In this document: positions 5,712 to 6,212 of the stretch, piece after piece | Numbering within the stretch: position 1 is the stretch's first letter | How the letters are laid out: the number at the start of each line of letters is the position of its first letter | Assembly: GCA_964604905.1 (NCBI GenBank) | Contig: CAZSCC010000259.1 | Coordinates: forward strand, 1-6,212 | Length of the DNA stretch: 6,212 nucleotides | From: JACQFK01 sp964604905 | GTDB taxonomy: Bacteria > Planctomycetota > MHYJ01 > JACPRB01 | Direction: 5' to 3' | Notes under the pieces: model-generated | Database searches by the model: none | What the model was told of the DNA's origin: nothing | Seen by the model: only the letters and a program-made list of their open reading frames with translations | Made by a program: the position numbers and the translations under genes

Positions 5712-6212
5712 GCGACGCTCCCCGCAAGCGGATCCTCTTCTCGGGCGCGGCGTGGGTCCACTTCGCCTGCGTCCTCCCCGTCTACGAGCGGCTCGTCCGA
5801 GATCCCCGGATCGAGTTCTGGCTCTCCGGCGGGTTCAAGAACGAGGAGATCGAGGGCGACGCCCGCTACCGGATCGAGGGCTTCTACGAGCCCTTCCCGG
5901 TCGACCGTTCGCGCGTCATCCCGGTCGAGCAGATGCGGGGGATGGACTTCGACGTCCTGGTGGCCGCCCACAAGTCGCCGCCTCGGCCGCGCTCCGTCGG
6001 CAAGGTGGTCCAGGTCTTCCACGGCGTCTCGTTCAAGAACCTCGGCGTCCGCGAGAAGTACCTGCAGTTCGACCACCTCTGCCTCGCCGGACGCTACCAC
6101 GCCGGGGCCTACCGGAAGCAGGGGTTCGTCCGGAAGCCCGGACAGTGCCTGATCACGGGCGTCCCCAAGATGGACGCGCTCGTCTCCGGGAAGCTCGACC
6201 GCGCCGCGCTCC
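5708..6212 (+). CDS. CDP-glycerol glycerophosphotransferase-like (TagF-type) enzyme, 3' truncated by window edge
   Basis: About 168 residues are visible and the frame is still open at the window end. No signal peptide is seen; RKRILFSGAAWVHF looks like the first strand of a GT-B fold. VVQVFHGVSFKNLG (H105) corresponds to the QxxHGxxxKxxG motif of the glycerophosphotransferase family. FDHLCLAGRYHAGAYRKQGF followed by LITGVPKMDAL matches the later conserved stretch that ends in tGyPrxD. Classical members transfer glycerol- or ribitol-phosphate from CDP donors to teichoic acid chains at the inner face of the membrane. Related transferases accompany phosphonate genes, where they are thought to move CDP-activated phosphonates or similar groups onto glycans or lipids. 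Here I infer attachment of a phosphonate made by the two preceding genes. The catalytic C-terminal half is outside the window, so the exact donor class cannot be judged. Confidence 0.78.
   Translation, partial: MSDAPRKRILFSGAAWVHFACVLPVYERLVRDPRIEFWLSGGFKNEEIEGDARYRIEGFYEPFPVDRSRVIPVEQMRGMDFDVLVAAHKSPPRPRSVGKVVQVFHGVSFKNLGVREKYLQFDHLCLAGRYHAGAYRKQGFVRKPGQCLITGVPKMDALVSGKLDRAAL

Overview
The window is G+C-rich bacterial DNA in which every supportable gene lies on the plus strand. The set (a C-terminal beta-signal outer-membrane barrel, an ECF sigma/anti-sigma pair, a secreted EF-hand protein, a long CACAAAG-type palindromic repeat and clear Shine-Dalgarno sites on several genes) fits a diderm from a group such as Planctomycetota, Acidobacteriota or a related uncultured phylum. 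The sequence does not allow a firmer placement. No rRNA, tRNA, CRISPR array, transposase or phage gene was seen.

Region by region: (1) bases 3-959 hold the 3' part of an outer-membrane beta-barrel gene that carries two EF-hand-like acidic loops. (2) Bases 960-1264 are a gene-free interval with a 111-base A+T-richer palindromic repeat (980-1090), a G+C-rich terminator-like hairpin (1131-1166) and a possible extended -10 promoter (1261-1269). (3) Bases 1265-3971 hold four tightly packed genes: an ECF sigma factor, a membrane-anchored zinc-motif anti-sigma factor with two tandem PepSY-like domains, an unrecognised membrane-anchored helical protein and a secreted four-EF-hand protein. (4) Bases 3973-6212 hold a second block: phosphoenolpyruvate mutase (pepM), a GTG-started Rossmann dehydrogenase of the 6PGDH/DUF1932 type and the 5' part of a CDP-glycerol glycerophosphotransferase-like (TagF-type) gene.

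All junctions from 1265 to the end are overlaps or short gaps (4-nt overlap, 1 nt, 37 nt, 1 nt, 19-nt overlap, 4-nt overlap), so the seven genes could be one transcript. PepM makes the carbon-phosphorus bond (PEP to phosphonopyruvate). This step is unfavourable and needs a pulling reaction. The usual decarboxylase is not next to it; a probable NAD-dependent reductase is. A TagF-like transferase follows, which suggests that a reduced phosphonate is attached to a cell-surface polymer or lipid. An envelope-sensing sigma/anti-sigma pair and a calcium-binding exported protein lie upstream, so the working hypothesis is envelope-responsive phosphonate decoration of the cell surface. The enzyme family calls rest on visible motifs; the pathway and its regulation are inference.
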